64,000 nt of DNA from Flexivirga oryzae (GTDB lineage: Bacteria; Actinomycetota; Actinomycetes; Actinomycetales; Dermatophilaceae), in assembly GCF_014190805.1 (NCBI RefSeq), contig NZ_JACHVQ010000001.1:1240001-1304000 (forward strand), written 5' to 3'. This document shows, piece after piece, positions 40,597 to 49,692 of the stretch. The notes beneath the pieces are model-generated. The model worked only from the letters and a program-made list of their open reading frames with translations, was not told the origin of the DNA and did no database searches. The position numbers and the translations under genes were made by a program. Every line of letters starts with the position of its first letter. The first letter of the stretch is position 1.

Positions 40597-41901
40597 ATGT
40601 CCGTGTCTCGTCGTCAAGTGCTGGTGGGTGCGTTGGCTTCCGCACCACTGTTCGCCCTGACCGCCTGCGGCAGCGGTGGGGGCAAGAAGGGCGGCGGGGG
40701 ATCGTCGGGTCTGTCGGCGTGGGCGCTGACCGGTGGCCCGGAGCAGGTCTTCCGGGACAGCTTCGCCGCGTGGAACAAGGCGAACCCGGATCACAAGTTC
40801 ACCGTGCAGTACTTCGCCAACGACTCCTACAAGCAGAAGATCCGCACCTCGGTCGGCTCCGGCAACGGGCCGACCCTGATCTATTCGTGGGCCGGCGGCA
40901 CACTGAAGGACTACGTCGCGAGCAAGGAGGTCGTCGACCTCACCGACGAGATCCCGAACCTCACCAAGCGGGCCATCCCGTCGGTGCTCGACGTCGGCAA
41001 GGTCGACGGGAAGGTGTATGCCGTCCCGATCAACAACTCGCAGCCGGAGCTGATCTACTACAACAAGAAGCTCTTCAAGCAGGCCGGTGTCTCGGTCCCG
41101 AAGACCTTCGACGACCTGCTGGCGGCCGTGAAGACGTTCAAGGCCAAGGGCATCCTGCCGATCGCCCTCGCCGGCCAGAGCCAGTGGCCGGAGTTGATGT
41201 GGATCGAGTTCCTGGTCGACCGGGTCGGCGGCCCGGAGCCGTTCAACAAGGCCTTCAAGCAGGAGAAGGGCGCCTGGTCCGACCCGGCGTTCACGCAGGC
41301 GTTCGCCAAACTGAAGCAGCTCATCGACGCGGGCGGCTTCGGCGACAAGTTCGGTTCGGTGGTCGCCGACAACAACGCCGACGCGGCCCTGGTCTACACG
41401 GACAAGGCGGCCATGTTGCTGCAGGGCAACTGGGTCTACACGACGTTCACCACCGACGCCAAGAAGTGGGTCGACGAGGGCAACCTCGGCTGGTTCGCGT
41501 TCCCGTCGGTCGAGGGCGGCAAGGGTGACCCGAGCAACGTCTACGGCAACCCGGCCAACTACTTCTCGGTGTCCGCGAAGGCGTCCAAGGAGAACCAGGA
41601 CGAGGCCGCCAAGTTCCTCGACCAGTACAACCTCAACGACAAGGCCTGTCAGGAACTCATCGACATGGGCCTGATCCCCGCGGTGCAGAACATCGAGAGC
41701 AAGCTCAAGGCGAGCAAGGACAAGGATTTCCTGCTCTTCACCTACAACCAGACCAAGAACGCCAAGAGCTTCCAGCTGTCCTGGGACCAGGCGCTTTCGG
41801 ACGCCCAGGCGCAGACGGTGCTGACCAAGCTGTCGGCCTTCTTCCTCGGCCAGGCAACGGCCAAGGACTTCGTCACGGCGATGAACGGCACCATCAAGTG
41901 A
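40597..41901 (+). CDS. ABC transporter sugar-binding lipoprotein
   Basis: The 434-residue solute-binding protein has an N-terminal signal with twin arginines (VSRRQVLVGALAS) and the lipobox LTAC, followed by a Gly/Lys linker, so it is probably a Tat-exported lipoprotein. The mature part is a family 1 extracellular sugar-binding protein (ALTGGPEQVFRDSFAAWNKANPD, YAVPINNSQPELIYYNKKLF split, NWVYTTF). Context (two permeases, GH3 enzymes, xylA) points to xylobiose or xylo-oligosaccharides. The permease gene overlaps its stop. Confidence 0.9.
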   Translation: MSVSRRQVLVGALASAPLFALTACGSGGGKKGGGGSSGLSAWALTGGPEQVFRDSFAAWNKANPDHKFTVQYFANDSYKQKIRTSVGSGNGPTLIYSWAGGTLKDYVASKEVVDLTDEIPNLTKRAIPSVLDVGKVDGKVYAVPINNSQPELIYYNKKLFKQAGVSVPKTFDDLLAAVKTFKAKGILPIALAGQSQWPELMWIEFLVDRVGGPEPFNKAFKQEKGAWSDPAFTQAFAKLKQLIDAGGFGDKFGSVVADNNADAALVYTDKAAMLLQGNWVYTTFTTDAKKWVDEGNLGWFAFPSVEGGKGDPSNVYGNPANYFSVSAKASKENQDEAAKFLDQYNLNDKACQELIDMGLIPAVQNIESKLKASKDKDFLLFTYNQTKNAKSFQLSWDQALSDAQAQTVLTKLSAFFLGQATAKDFVTAMNGTIK

Positions 41902-42878
41902 CTTCGGACGGGACTGCTGCAGACGCGGCGGACCGTCCGACGTCGGCAGTGGATGCACTGCTCGCCAAGTCCGACGACCGGCCGCGGCCGACCGGCAGCG
42001 GCAAGGCCAGTCGCAAGGGGCCGAGCCTGTGGATGATGGCACCGGCCATGGCGTTCTTCGCGTTCTTCGGGCTGGTGCCGCTCGTCGGGACGTTCATCCT
42101 GTCGTTCTGCGACTGGAACGGGCTGGGCAGTCCGACCTTCTCCGGGCTGGACAACTGGACGTCGGTGCTGCAGCAGAGCTCGATGTATCACGCGCTCTGG
42201 CTGACGATCCTGATGTGCCTGGCGACCTTCGTGGTGCAGTTCCCGCTCAGTCTGCTGCTGGGTGTGTTCATGGCCGGTCGGCAGCGCTACCGCGCCGTGC
42301 TCGCGGTGCTCTACTTCCTGCCGCTGCTGTTCTCCGCCACCGCGATCGGCATCGCGTTCAAGAACCTGCTGGACCCGAACTTCGGGCTGTCCAGCGCGTT
42401 GCACCTCGACATACTCCAGCAGGACTGGCTGGGGTCTCCGACGCTGGCCTTCTGGGTCGTGATCGCGGTCGTGTCGTGGTGCTTCATACCGTTCCACTCG
42501 CTGCTCTACCAGGCCGGTGCCCGGCAGATCCCGCAGTCCCTCTACGAGGCGGCGCAACTGGACGGCGCCGGCCGGGTGCGCTGCTTCTTCAGCATCACCC
42601 TGCCGCAGCTGAAGTACACGATCGTGACGAGTACGACGCTGATGATCGTGGGCACGCTGACCGCCTTCGACCTGATCTACGTCATGACCAACGGTGGCCC
42701 GGGCGACGCGACGCGGATCCTGCCGGTGGACATGTACCTGCAGGGTTTCAAGAGCAACGACATGGGTGTCGCCAGTGTGATCGCGGTGATCCTCATCGTT
42801 CTCGGCCTCAGTTTCTCGCTGGTCCTCAACCGGCTGAGCGGCTCGGACCGCATGGAGAGCCAGATGGAGGGCATGTGA
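41898..42878 (+). CDS. ABC sugar permease, first subunit (MalF-like)
   Basis: The 326-residue inner-membrane protein has a cytoplasmic N-terminus of about 45 residues and six membrane helices. The coupling loop YEAAQLDGAGRVRCFFSITLPQL near residue 215 is the EAA motif that contacts the ATPase. It starts with GTG overlapping the binding-protein stop by four bases and ends with TGATG shared with the second permease. No ATPase gene is in the cluster. Confidence 0.92.
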   Translation: MTSDGTAADAADRPTSAVDALLAKSDDRPRPTGSGKASRKGPSLWMMAPAMAFFAFFGLVPLVGTFILSFCDWNGLGSPTFSGLDNWTSVLQQSSMYHALWLTILMCLATFVVQFPLSLLLGVFMAGRQRYRAVLAVLYFLPLLFSATAIGIAFKNLLDPNFGLSSALHLDILQQDWLGSPTLAFWVVIAVVSWCFIPFHSLLYQAGARQIPQSLYEAAQLDGAGRVRCFFSITLPQLKYTIVTSTTLMIVGTLTAFDLIYVMTNGGPGDATRILPVDMYLQGFKSNDMGVASVIAVILIVLGLSFSLVLNRLSGSDRMESQMEGM

Positions 42879-43714
42879 TGGCGCGCGCAGCCGCGGCCCG
42901 GCAACGACCGAACGCGCTGGGCGGCGCCCTCGGCTTCGTCTGGCTGATCCTCACCATCGGGCCGATCTACTACGTGGTGGTCACCAGCCTGAAGTCACAG
43001 GCCGACTACTACAGCTCCAACCCCCTTGGGATTCCGTCGAATCCGACACTGCGTGCCTACCGGACCGTGCTGCAGAACGACTTCCTGCGGTACTTCTTCA
43101 ACAGCCTGCTCGTCGCGGTCGTCACGGTCGTCGTGGTCGTCGCCATCTCGCTGATGGCGAGCTATGTCATCGTCCGCCGGTCGTCGGCGATCGCACGCCT
43201 GTCGCAGCGGGTCTTCCTGCTCGGCATCGCGATCCCGATCCAGGCGACGATCGTGCCGGTCTACTACCTGATCGTGCAGCTGGGCCTCTACGACACGTTG
43301 CCGGCGTTGATGCTGCCGGGCATCGCCTTCGCCATCCCGATCACGGTGCTGATCCTGGTCAACTATCTGCGCGACATACCCGCCGAACTGTACGACTCGA
43401 TGCATGCGGACGGCGCCAGTGACTGGCGCATCTTCCTCAGCCTGGTGCTGCCACTCTCCAAGCCCGCGATCACCACGGTTGCGATCTACGACGCGCTCAA
43501 CTGCTGGAACGGCTTCCTCTTCCCGCTGATCCTGACGCAGAGCGAGAACGTCCGCACCCTGCCGCTGTCGCTGTGGAGCTACCAGGGCGAGTTCAACTCG
43601 GACATCCCCGCGGTGCTGGCGGCGATCGTCCTGTCCTGCCTGCCGATCCTGGCGGCATACATCGTCGGGCGACGGCAGCTGGTCGCCGGCCTGACCGCTG
43701 GTTTCGGAAAGTAG
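42878..43714 (+). CDS. ABC sugar permease, second subunit (MalG-like)
   Basis: The 278-residue protein has six membrane helices and the EAA-type loop YDSMHADGASDWRIFLSLVLPLS. In the usual EAAxxDGA motif the first residues vary, as here (SMHADGA). It pairs with the preceding permease; the start ATG shares one base with the previous stop. As in many actinobacterial sugar systems, a shared MsiK-like ATPase elsewhere must energise it. Confidence 0.92.
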   Translation: MARAAAARQRPNALGGALGFVWLILTIGPIYYVVVTSLKSQADYYSSNPLGIPSNPTLRAYRTVLQNDFLRYFFNSLLVAVVTVVVVVAISLMASYVIVRRSSAIARLSQRVFLLGIAIPIQATIVPVYYLIVQLGLYDTLPALMLPGIAFAIPITVLILVNYLRDIPAELYDSMHADGASDWRIFLSLVLPLSKPAITTVAIYDALNCWNGFLFPLILTQSENVRTLPLSLWSYQGEFNSDIPAVLAAIVLSCLPILAAYIVGRRQLVAGLTAGFGK

Positions 43715-43716
43715 CG

Positions 43717-46074
43717 ATGACTGCAGAAGAAGAGGTGCGGACATCGTCCGCACCGTGGACCGACAACACCCTCGGCGTGGACGAGCGGGTGGACGCCCTG
43801 CTCGGTGCGCTGACGATCGGCGAGAAGGCCGCCCAGTTGGGGTCGTACTGGCCTCGCACCGAGGAGCACTCGTCGGACGGCGACGTGGCGCCGATGCAGT
43901 CCGCGTTCGAGGACGGTCGCCGGGACCTGGAGGCGACCGCCGCCGACGGGCTGGGTCACCTGACGCGGGTGTTCGGCTCCGGGCCGGTCGATCCTGCGAC
44001 CGGTGTCGAGCGGTTGCGCACGATGCAGCAGATCGTCGTCGATCGCCAGCGCCTCGGCATACCCGCCATCGCACACGAGGAGTGCCTGACCGGATTCACC
44101 ACCCTCGGCGCGACGTGCTACCCGGCGGCGATCGCCTGGGGCGCGTCCTTCGAACCCGCACTCGTCCACGAGATGGCTCGCCGGATCGGCAACGACATGA
44201 GGGCCGTTGGGGTTCACCAGGGTCTGTCCCCGGTGCTCGACGTGGTCCGGGACTACCGTTGGGGCCGGGTCGAGGAGACCATGGGCGAGGACCCGTACCT
44301 CACCGGCACACTCGGCGTCGACTACGTGCGCGGGCTGCAGAGCAGCGGCGTCATCGCCACCCTGAAGCACTTCGCCGGGTATGCCGGCTCGCGGGCCGGT
44401 CGCAACCATGCACCCGTGTCGATCGGTCGCCGGGAGTTCGAGGACGTCGTCCTGGTGCCGTTCGAGATGGCGGTCCGGCTGGGCGAGGTCGGGTCGGTGA
44501 TGAACTCGTATGCCGACCTGGACGGGGAGCCGCCGGCTGCGTCATACCGGCTGCTGACCGAGATCCTGCGCGAACGCTGGGGATTCGAGGGCACGGTGGT
44601 CTCCGACTACTGGGCGGTGACGTTCCTGCACGGCATGCACCGGGTCGCGGCCACCCTGGAGCAGGCGGGCGAGCTGTCGCTCGCCGCGGGGATGGACGTG
44701 GAGTTGCCGGAGACCAGTGCGTTCTTCGGGCTCGCCGATGCCGTCGAGGCCGGGCGGGTCGCCGAAGCCGTGCTGGACCGGGCGGCCCGCCGGGTGCTGC
44801 GGCAGAAGGTGCAGCTGGGTCTGCTCGACCCGGACACGGAGCCGGCACCGACCGGTGACGTGCCGGCCACGCTGGACAGTGCGGACAATCGAGCGCATGC
44901 GCGGAGGATGGCCGAACGCTCGATCGTTCTGGTGCGCAACGAGAACCACGTCCTGCCGATCGCCGATCGCCCGCAGCGGATCGGGGTGATCGGACCGTCG
45001 GCGACGCAGCCCCGGACGTACCTCGGGTGTTACACCTTCCCGAACCACGTGCTGTCCCGTTTCGAGGAGCACGGCGCCGGCATCGACCTGCAGCCGCTGC
45101 TCGACGCGCTCGGCACGGAGTTGCCCTCCGCCGAGCTGCGCCATGCCCGCGGCGTCGACTTCACCGACCCCGATGTGAGCGGCATCCCCGAGGCACTGGA
45201 GGTGGTTCGGGGAAGCGACCTCGTGGTACTCACCGTCGGTGACCTCGCGGGCCTCTTCGGCCGCGGCACCTCGGGCGAGGGATGCGACGTGGTGGACCTG
45301 GCGCTGCCCGGCGCGCAGGCGATCCTCGTCGACGAGGTGCTCACGGTCGCCGGTGAACTCGACGTGCCGGTCGTGCTCGTGCTGATCACCGGACGGCCGT
45401 ACGCGGTCGGCGAATTCGTCGACCGGACGGCCGCGATCGTGCAGGCGTTCATGCCGGGGGAGGAGGCCGGTCCGGCACTCGCCGGCGTCATCTCGGGGCG
45501 GGTGAACCCGAGCGGCAAACTCCCGGTCGGCCTGCCGGCGCTGCGCGGCGGTCAGCCGGGCACCTACCTCGGGCCGCCGCTCGCCGTGAGCGACGACGGT
45601 GTGTCCAACCTGGACCCGCGGCCGGCATACGCCTTCGGACACGGACTCAGCTACACGACGTTCGAGGTGAGCGGGTTGCAGCTGTCGGCCGACTCGATCG
45701 CGCCGGACGGCACGGTCCGGGTGAGCGTGCTCGTGCGCAACACCGGCGACCGGGCCGGAGCAACGGTGGTGCAGCTGTACCTGTCCGATCCGGTGGCCCA
45801 GGTGGTCCGGCCGACCCGGTGGCTGTGCGGTTTCGCCAAGCTCGACCTCGAGCCGGGTGCAGTGGCCCGGGTGAGCTTCGACGTGCACGCCGACCGGACA
45901 TCCTTCAGCGGCCTGGACGGCAGGCGCATCGTGGAGCCGGGCGACTTCGACGTCGCCGTCGGGACGTCGAGTGAAGACTTGTCGCTGAGCGCGCGGTTCC
46001 GCATCGAGGGAGCGGTCCGGATGGTGGACGAGGGAAGGGTCCTCGTCACTCCGGTATCCGTTGCGGCGCAGTAA
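43717..46074 (+). CDS. GH3 glycosidase, probable beta-xylosidase
   Basis: The 785-residue cytoplasmic enzyme has no signal peptide. The GH3 N-domain shows GLSPVLDVVRDYRWGRVEET (split), KHFAGYAGSRAGRNHAPVSIG and the nucleophile Asp in TVVSDYWAV near residue 290. The C-domain and a terminal Fn3-like domain (YAFGHGLSYTTFEVSG) follow. The HFAGYxxSRAGRN and SDYW pattern resembles actinobacterial beta-xylosidases of the BxlA type. Intracellular location fits import of intact xylobiose by the upstream transporter. GGAAAG precedes the ATG. Confidence 0.88.
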   Translation: MTAEEEVRTSSAPWTDNTLGVDERVDALLGALTIGEKAAQLGSYWPRTEEHSSDGDVAPMQSAFEDGRRDLEATAADGLGHLTRVFGSGPVDPATGVERLRTMQQIVVDRQRLGIPAIAHEECLTGFTTLGATCYPAAIAWGASFEPALVHEMARRIGNDMRAVGVHQGLSPVLDVVRDYRWGRVEETMGEDPYLTGTLGVDYVRGLQSSGVIATLKHFAGYAGSRAGRNHAPVSIGRREFEDVVLVPFEMAVRLGEVGSVMNSYADLDGEPPAASYRLLTEILRERWGFEGTVVSDYWAVTFLHGMHRVAATLEQAGELSLAAGMDVELPETSAFFGLADAVEAGRVAEAVLDRAARRVLRQKVQLGLLDPDTEPAPTGDVPATLDSADNRAHARRMAERSIVLVRNENHVLPIADRPQRIGVIGPSATQPRTYLGCYTFPNHVLSRFEEHGAGIDLQPLLDALGTELPSAELRHARGVDFTDPDVSGIPEALEVVRGSDLVVLTVGDLAGLFGRGTSGEGCDVVDLALPGAQAILVDEVLTVAGELDVPVVLVLITGRPYAVGEFVDRTAAIVQAFMPGEEAGPALAGVISGRVNPSGKLPVGLPALRGGQPGTYLGPPLAVSDDGVSNLDPRPAYAFGHGLSYTTFEVSGLQLSADSIAPDGTVRVSVLVRNTGDRAGATVVQLYLSDPVAQVVRPTRWLCGFAKLDLEPGAVARVSFDVHADRTSFSGLDGRRIVEPGDFDVAVGTSSEDLSLSARFRIEGAVRMVDEGRVLVTPVSVAAQ

Positions 46075-46128
46075 CTTTGACACAGCAACTCTTGTTCGAT
46101 CACAACCCAGGAAGCAGGCATTCCCACC

Positions 46129-47310
46129 ATGGCGCTCTCACCGACTCCGGACGACAAGTTCTCCTTCGGCCTCTGGACCGTCGGCTGGCTCGGCGTCGAT
46201 CCTTTCGGCACGGCTTCGCGTGAGCCGCTCGAGCCGTGGGACTACGTGAGGGAACTGGCCGACCTCGGCGCATGGGGCATCACCTTCCACGACAACGACG
46301 TCTTCGCGTTCGACGCCGACGAGGCGACCAAGCGGTCGCGCATCGACAAACTGAAGAAGGTGTGTGACGACTCGGGGATCACCATCGAGATGGTCACGAC
46401 CAACACCTTCACCCACCCGGTGTTCAAGGACGGCGGCTTCACCAGCAACGACCGCGGGGTGCGGCGGTTCGGACTGCGCAAGGTGCTCGGTGCGGTCGAC
46501 ATCGCGGCCGAATGCGGTGCGACGACTTTCGTGATGTGGGGTGGCCGCGAGGGCGCGGAATACGACGGCAGCAAGAACGTGTATGCCGCCCTCGAGCGGT
46601 ACAAGGAGGGCGTCGACACCGTTGCGGCATACATCAAGGACAAGGCTTACGACCTGCGGATCGGGTTGGAGCCCAAGCCGAACGAGCCGCGAGGAGACAT
46701 CTTCCTGCCCACTGTCGGACATGCGCTGGCGTTCATCGCCGAGCTGGACAACGGTGACATCGTCGGCTTGAATCCGGAGACCGGGCACGAACAGATGGCG
46801 AACCTGAACTTCAGCCACCAGCTGGGCCAGGCGCTGTGGAGCGGCAAGCTCTTCCACCTCGACCTCAACGGTCAGCGGGGCCTGAAGTACGACCAGGACC
46901 TGGTCTTCGGGCACGGTGACCTGCTGTCCGCGTTCTTCACCGTCGACCTGCTGGAGAACGGCTTCCCCGGCCAGCCCGACGCGCCGCGGTACACCGGTCC
47001 GCGGCACTTCGACTACAAGCCCTCCCGTACGGAGAACATGGCGGGAGTGTGGGATTCGGCGCGCGCGTGCATGTCGACGTACCTGCACCTGGCGGAGAAG
47101 GCGCGGGCGTTCCGGGCCGATCCGCGGGTGACCGAGGCGATGGAGTACGCAGGCGTCACCTCGTTGCAGGAGCCGACCCTGGCCGAGGGCGAGACGCTGG
47201 CGGACTTCCTCGCGGGCGACGACGGTTTCGACGTGCAGCAGGCGGCCGAGCGCGACTACGGTTTCGTGAAGCTGAACCAGCTGGCCGTCGAGCACCTGAC
47301 CGGCCGCTGA
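46129..47310 (+). CDS. xylA: Xylose isomerase
   Basis: XylA converts D-xylose to D-xylulose. The 393-residue protein has the class I layout: FSFGLWTVGWLGVDPFG, the active-site His in GITFHDNDVFAF, WGGREGAEYD, the metal-site Glu in RIGLEPKPNEPRGD, NPETGHEQMANLNF and LFHLDLNGQRGLKYDQDL. It lies 54 bases after the beta-xylosidase gene, which would produce its substrate. Xylulokinase is not in the window. Confidence 0.97.
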   Translation: MALSPTPDDKFSFGLWTVGWLGVDPFGTASREPLEPWDYVRELADLGAWGITFHDNDVFAFDADEATKRSRIDKLKKVCDDSGITIEMVTTNTFTHPVFKDGGFTSNDRGVRRFGLRKVLGAVDIAAECGATTFVMWGGREGAEYDGSKNVYAALERYKEGVDTVAAYIKDKAYDLRIGLEPKPNEPRGDIFLPTVGHALAFIAELDNGDIVGLNPETGHEQMANLNFSHQLGQALWSGKLFHLDLNGQRGLKYDQDLVFGHGDLLSAFFTVDLLENGFPGQPDAPRYTGPRHFDYKPSRTENMAGVWDSARACMSTYLHLAEKARAFRADPRVTEAMEYAGVTSLQEPTLAEGETLADFLAGDDGFDVQQAAERDYGFVKLNQLAVEHLTGR

Positions 47311-47319
47311 GGGGCTCGC

Positions 47320-49563
47320 GTGACTCCGGAGCAGCCCGTCCCCGATGTCAGCACCCTCCCGGTCCGGGTCAAGGCCGGTCTGCTGGTCGGGAAGGACTTC
47401 TGGTCGACCATGGACGCGCCGGATCACGGCGTCGGCAGTGTGCAGATGTCGGACGGTCCGCACGGGGTTCGGCACGCGACCGGTGACGAGCTCGGTCTCA
47501 ACGACGCGTCGCCCGCGACCTGCTTTCCCCCTGCCGTCGCGGTGGGATGCAGTTGGGATCCGGAAGTGGCGCGGCGAATCGGGGAAAGCGTTGCACGAGA
47601 AGCGCGTTCGCTCGGGATCGACATCGTTCTCGGTCCTGGCATCAACATCAAGCGGACACCGTTGTGCGGTCGCAACTTCGAGTACTACTCCGAGGACCCG
47701 CATCTCGCCGGGGAACTCGGCGTCGCACACGTGGACGGCCAGCAGGGCGCCGGTGTCGGGGCGTCGGTGAAGCACTTCGCCGCCAACAACCAGGAGACCG
47801 AGCGGATGCGCGTCGACGTGATCGTCGACGACCGGACGTTGCGGGAGATCTACCTGCCGGCGTTCGAGGCGGTGGTGAAACGTTCGGCCCCGGCGACCGT
47901 GATGGCGTCATACAACCTCCTCGGCGGGCTGCACGCGACGGAGCATCCGTGGCTGCTCACGACGTTGTTGCGTGAGGAGTGGGGTTTCGAGGGCGTGACG
48001 GTTTCCGACTGGGGTGCGACGGGTGATCCGGTCGCTTCGGTCGCGGCCGGGCTCGACCTGCAGATGCCGGGCCGGTCGGAGGAAGCGGTGGACGCCATCG
48101 CCGCTGCAGTCGAGGACGGGCACCTGTCCGAGGCGGACCTCGACAGGGCCGCGGCCAGCGTGCTCGGACTTCGCGCCTGGGTTGCGGAGCGGGCCGAGCC
48201 GTTCGACGTGGATGCGCACCACCGACTGGCGCGGGAGGCGGCGGCGTCGTGCGCGGTCCTGCTCAAGAACGACGAGTCGGTGTTGCCGCTGAGCACGGAT
48301 GCCCGCATCGCTGTGATCGGGCAGTTCGCCCGGACACCGCGGTACCAGGGTGCCGGTAGCTCACACATCAATGCGACACGCATCGATGCAGCATTGGACT
48401 CGATCCGCTCGCTCGCCGGGAACGTCGAATTCGCAGCGGGTTTCGCACTTGACGGGACCGGTGACGCTGTGCAGTTGCGTGACGAGGCGGTGGGAGTTGC
48501 GGGGGCCAGTGACGTAGCGGTCGTGTTCGCCGGGCTCCCCGACGCTGCCGAGTCCGAGGGCTTCGACCGCGCCGAGTTGTCGTTGCCGGACGACCAGATC
48601 GCCGTCATCAACGCTGTCGCGGAGGTTGCTCCGCGCACCGTGGTGGTGCTGTCGCACGGAGGCGTCGTCACGATGGAGGAATGGCACGAACAGGTCGACG
48701 CCGTCCTCGACTGCTTCCTGCTCGGCCAGGCCGGAGGCAGCGCGACCGCCGATCTGCTCTTCGGGGTCGCGAATCCGTCGGGTCACCTGGCCGAGTCGGT
48801 GCCGTTGGAGCTGCGTCATACGACGTCGTTCCTGAACTTCCCGGGCGACCACCTCGAAGTACGTTATGGCGAAGGGGTTTTCGTCGGCTACCGCGGTTAC
48901 GAGACGACCGGGGCACCGGTGCGGTATCCGTTCGGCCACGGCCTGAGTTACACGACTTTCGAGACGTCGCGCCTGCGGGTGGACGCGACCGGTGCGGCGA
49001 CCGCAGCGGTGCGGGTGACGGTCGCGAACACCGGGCCATGTGCAGGACGCCACGTGGTGCAGCTGTATGTCGGCTCCGACGCCGGGCCCGTCCACCGTCC
49101 CGTCCGTGAGTTGCGAGCTTTCCGGTCGGTGTGGCTGGAGCCGGAGGAGACACGAGAGGTCGAGTTCGACCTCGACGATCGCGCGTTCTCCTATTGGGAC
49201 GTCACCGATCATGCGTGGGTGGTGCCGGCCGGCGACTACCGGATCGAGATCGGCGCGAGCGCACATGACGTCGTTGCGGCGCAGACGGTTTCGCTCACCG
49301 GTAACGCACCGGTGCGCGCGTTGTCGCGCACGTCATCGATCGACGAGTGGCTCAATCATCCGCTCATCGGCGGGCCGGTCCTGGTGGAGGCACTCGGTCG
49401 GTACCTCCCGGAGGATCAGGGTGCGCTCATCCGCAGCGACCCGGCGGTTCTTCGGATCATGGGGTCGATGGAGGCCGAGAAGGCGATGCGGATGTTCGGC
49501 CTCGCCGACGCGTTGCCGGCCCTGGACGAGTTGGTCGCTCGATCGGCCGGCTCCGCGGGTTGA
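47320..49563 (+). CDS. GH3 glycosidase, beta-glucosidase-like
   Basis: The 747-residue protein is a second, distinct GH3 enzyme: MSDGPHGVRH near residue 45, GPGINIKRTPLCGRNFEYYSEDP (split), SVKHFAANNQET and the nucleophile Asp in GVTVSDWGAT near residue 230, then the C-domain and an Fn3-like domain (YPFGHGLSYTTFETSR). No signal peptide. The KHFAANNQE and SDWGA pattern is that of thermostable beta-glucosidase B-like enzymes; specificity for glucosides or xylosides is open. GTG start after GAGGGG, ten bases behind xylA. Confidence 0.88.
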   Translation: MTPEQPVPDVSTLPVRVKAGLLVGKDFWSTMDAPDHGVGSVQMSDGPHGVRHATGDELGLNDASPATCFPPAVAVGCSWDPEVARRIGESVAREARSLGIDIVLGPGINIKRTPLCGRNFEYYSEDPHLAGELGVAHVDGQQGAGVGASVKHFAANNQETERMRVDVIVDDRTLREIYLPAFEAVVKRSAPATVMASYNLLGGLHATEHPWLLTTLLREEWGFEGVTVSDWGATGDPVASVAAGLDLQMPGRSEEAVDAIAAAVEDGHLSEADLDRAAASVLGLRAWVAERAEPFDVDAHHRLAREAAASCAVLLKNDESVLPLSTDARIAVIGQFARTPRYQGAGSSHINATRIDAALDSIRSLAGNVEFAAGFALDGTGDAVQLRDEAVGVAGASDVAVVFAGLPDAAESEGFDRAELSLPDDQIAVINAVAEVAPRTVVVLSHGGVVTMEEWHEQVDAVLDCFLLGQAGGSATADLLFGVANPSGHLAESVPLELRHTTSFLNFPGDHLEVRYGEGVFVGYRGYETTGAPVRYPFGHGLSYTTFETSRLRVDATGAATAAVRVTVANTGPCAGRHVVQLYVGSDAGPVHRPVRELRAFRSVWLEPEETREVEFDLDDRAFSYWDVTDHAWVVPAGDYRIEIGASAHDVVAAQTVSLTGNAPVRALSRTSSIDEWLNHPLIGGPVLVEALGRYLPEDQGALIRSDPAVLRIMGSMEAEKAMRMFGLADALPALDELVARSAGSAG

Positions 49564-49571
49564 GCGCTGCC

Positions 49572-49593
49572 GCGCCGCGGGGTTGAGCGGCGC
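49572..49593 (+). terminator. Hairpin at the end of the sugar operon
   Basis: GCGCCGC (49572-49578) pairs with GCGGCGC (49587-49593) around eight bases, starting nine bases after the last GH3 stop. It probably ends the operon transcript. No T-run follows, as is common in high-GC genomes. Confidence 0.5.
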
Positions 49594-49676
49594 CCCTGTG
49601 GTCCGCGAGGTGGGAGCGGCGTGGGCTGGGCAGCAGGACGCTGGGTGGACACCGGACGCGACGTGCTGCCGAGATC

Positions 49677-49691
49677 GTTAGACTGACTAAC
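49677..49691 (+). promoter_or_regulatory. Inverted repeat over the start of the MFS gene
   Basis: GTTAG-N5-CTAAC is a perfect inverted repeat ending one base before ATG 49693. TAGACT inside it (49679-49684) is a good -10 box eight bases before the ATG, so the message is probably leaderless and the repeat would cover the promoter. It resembles operators of TetR- or MarR-type repressors; no such gene is adjacent. Confidence 0.5.
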
Positions 49692-49692
49692 A

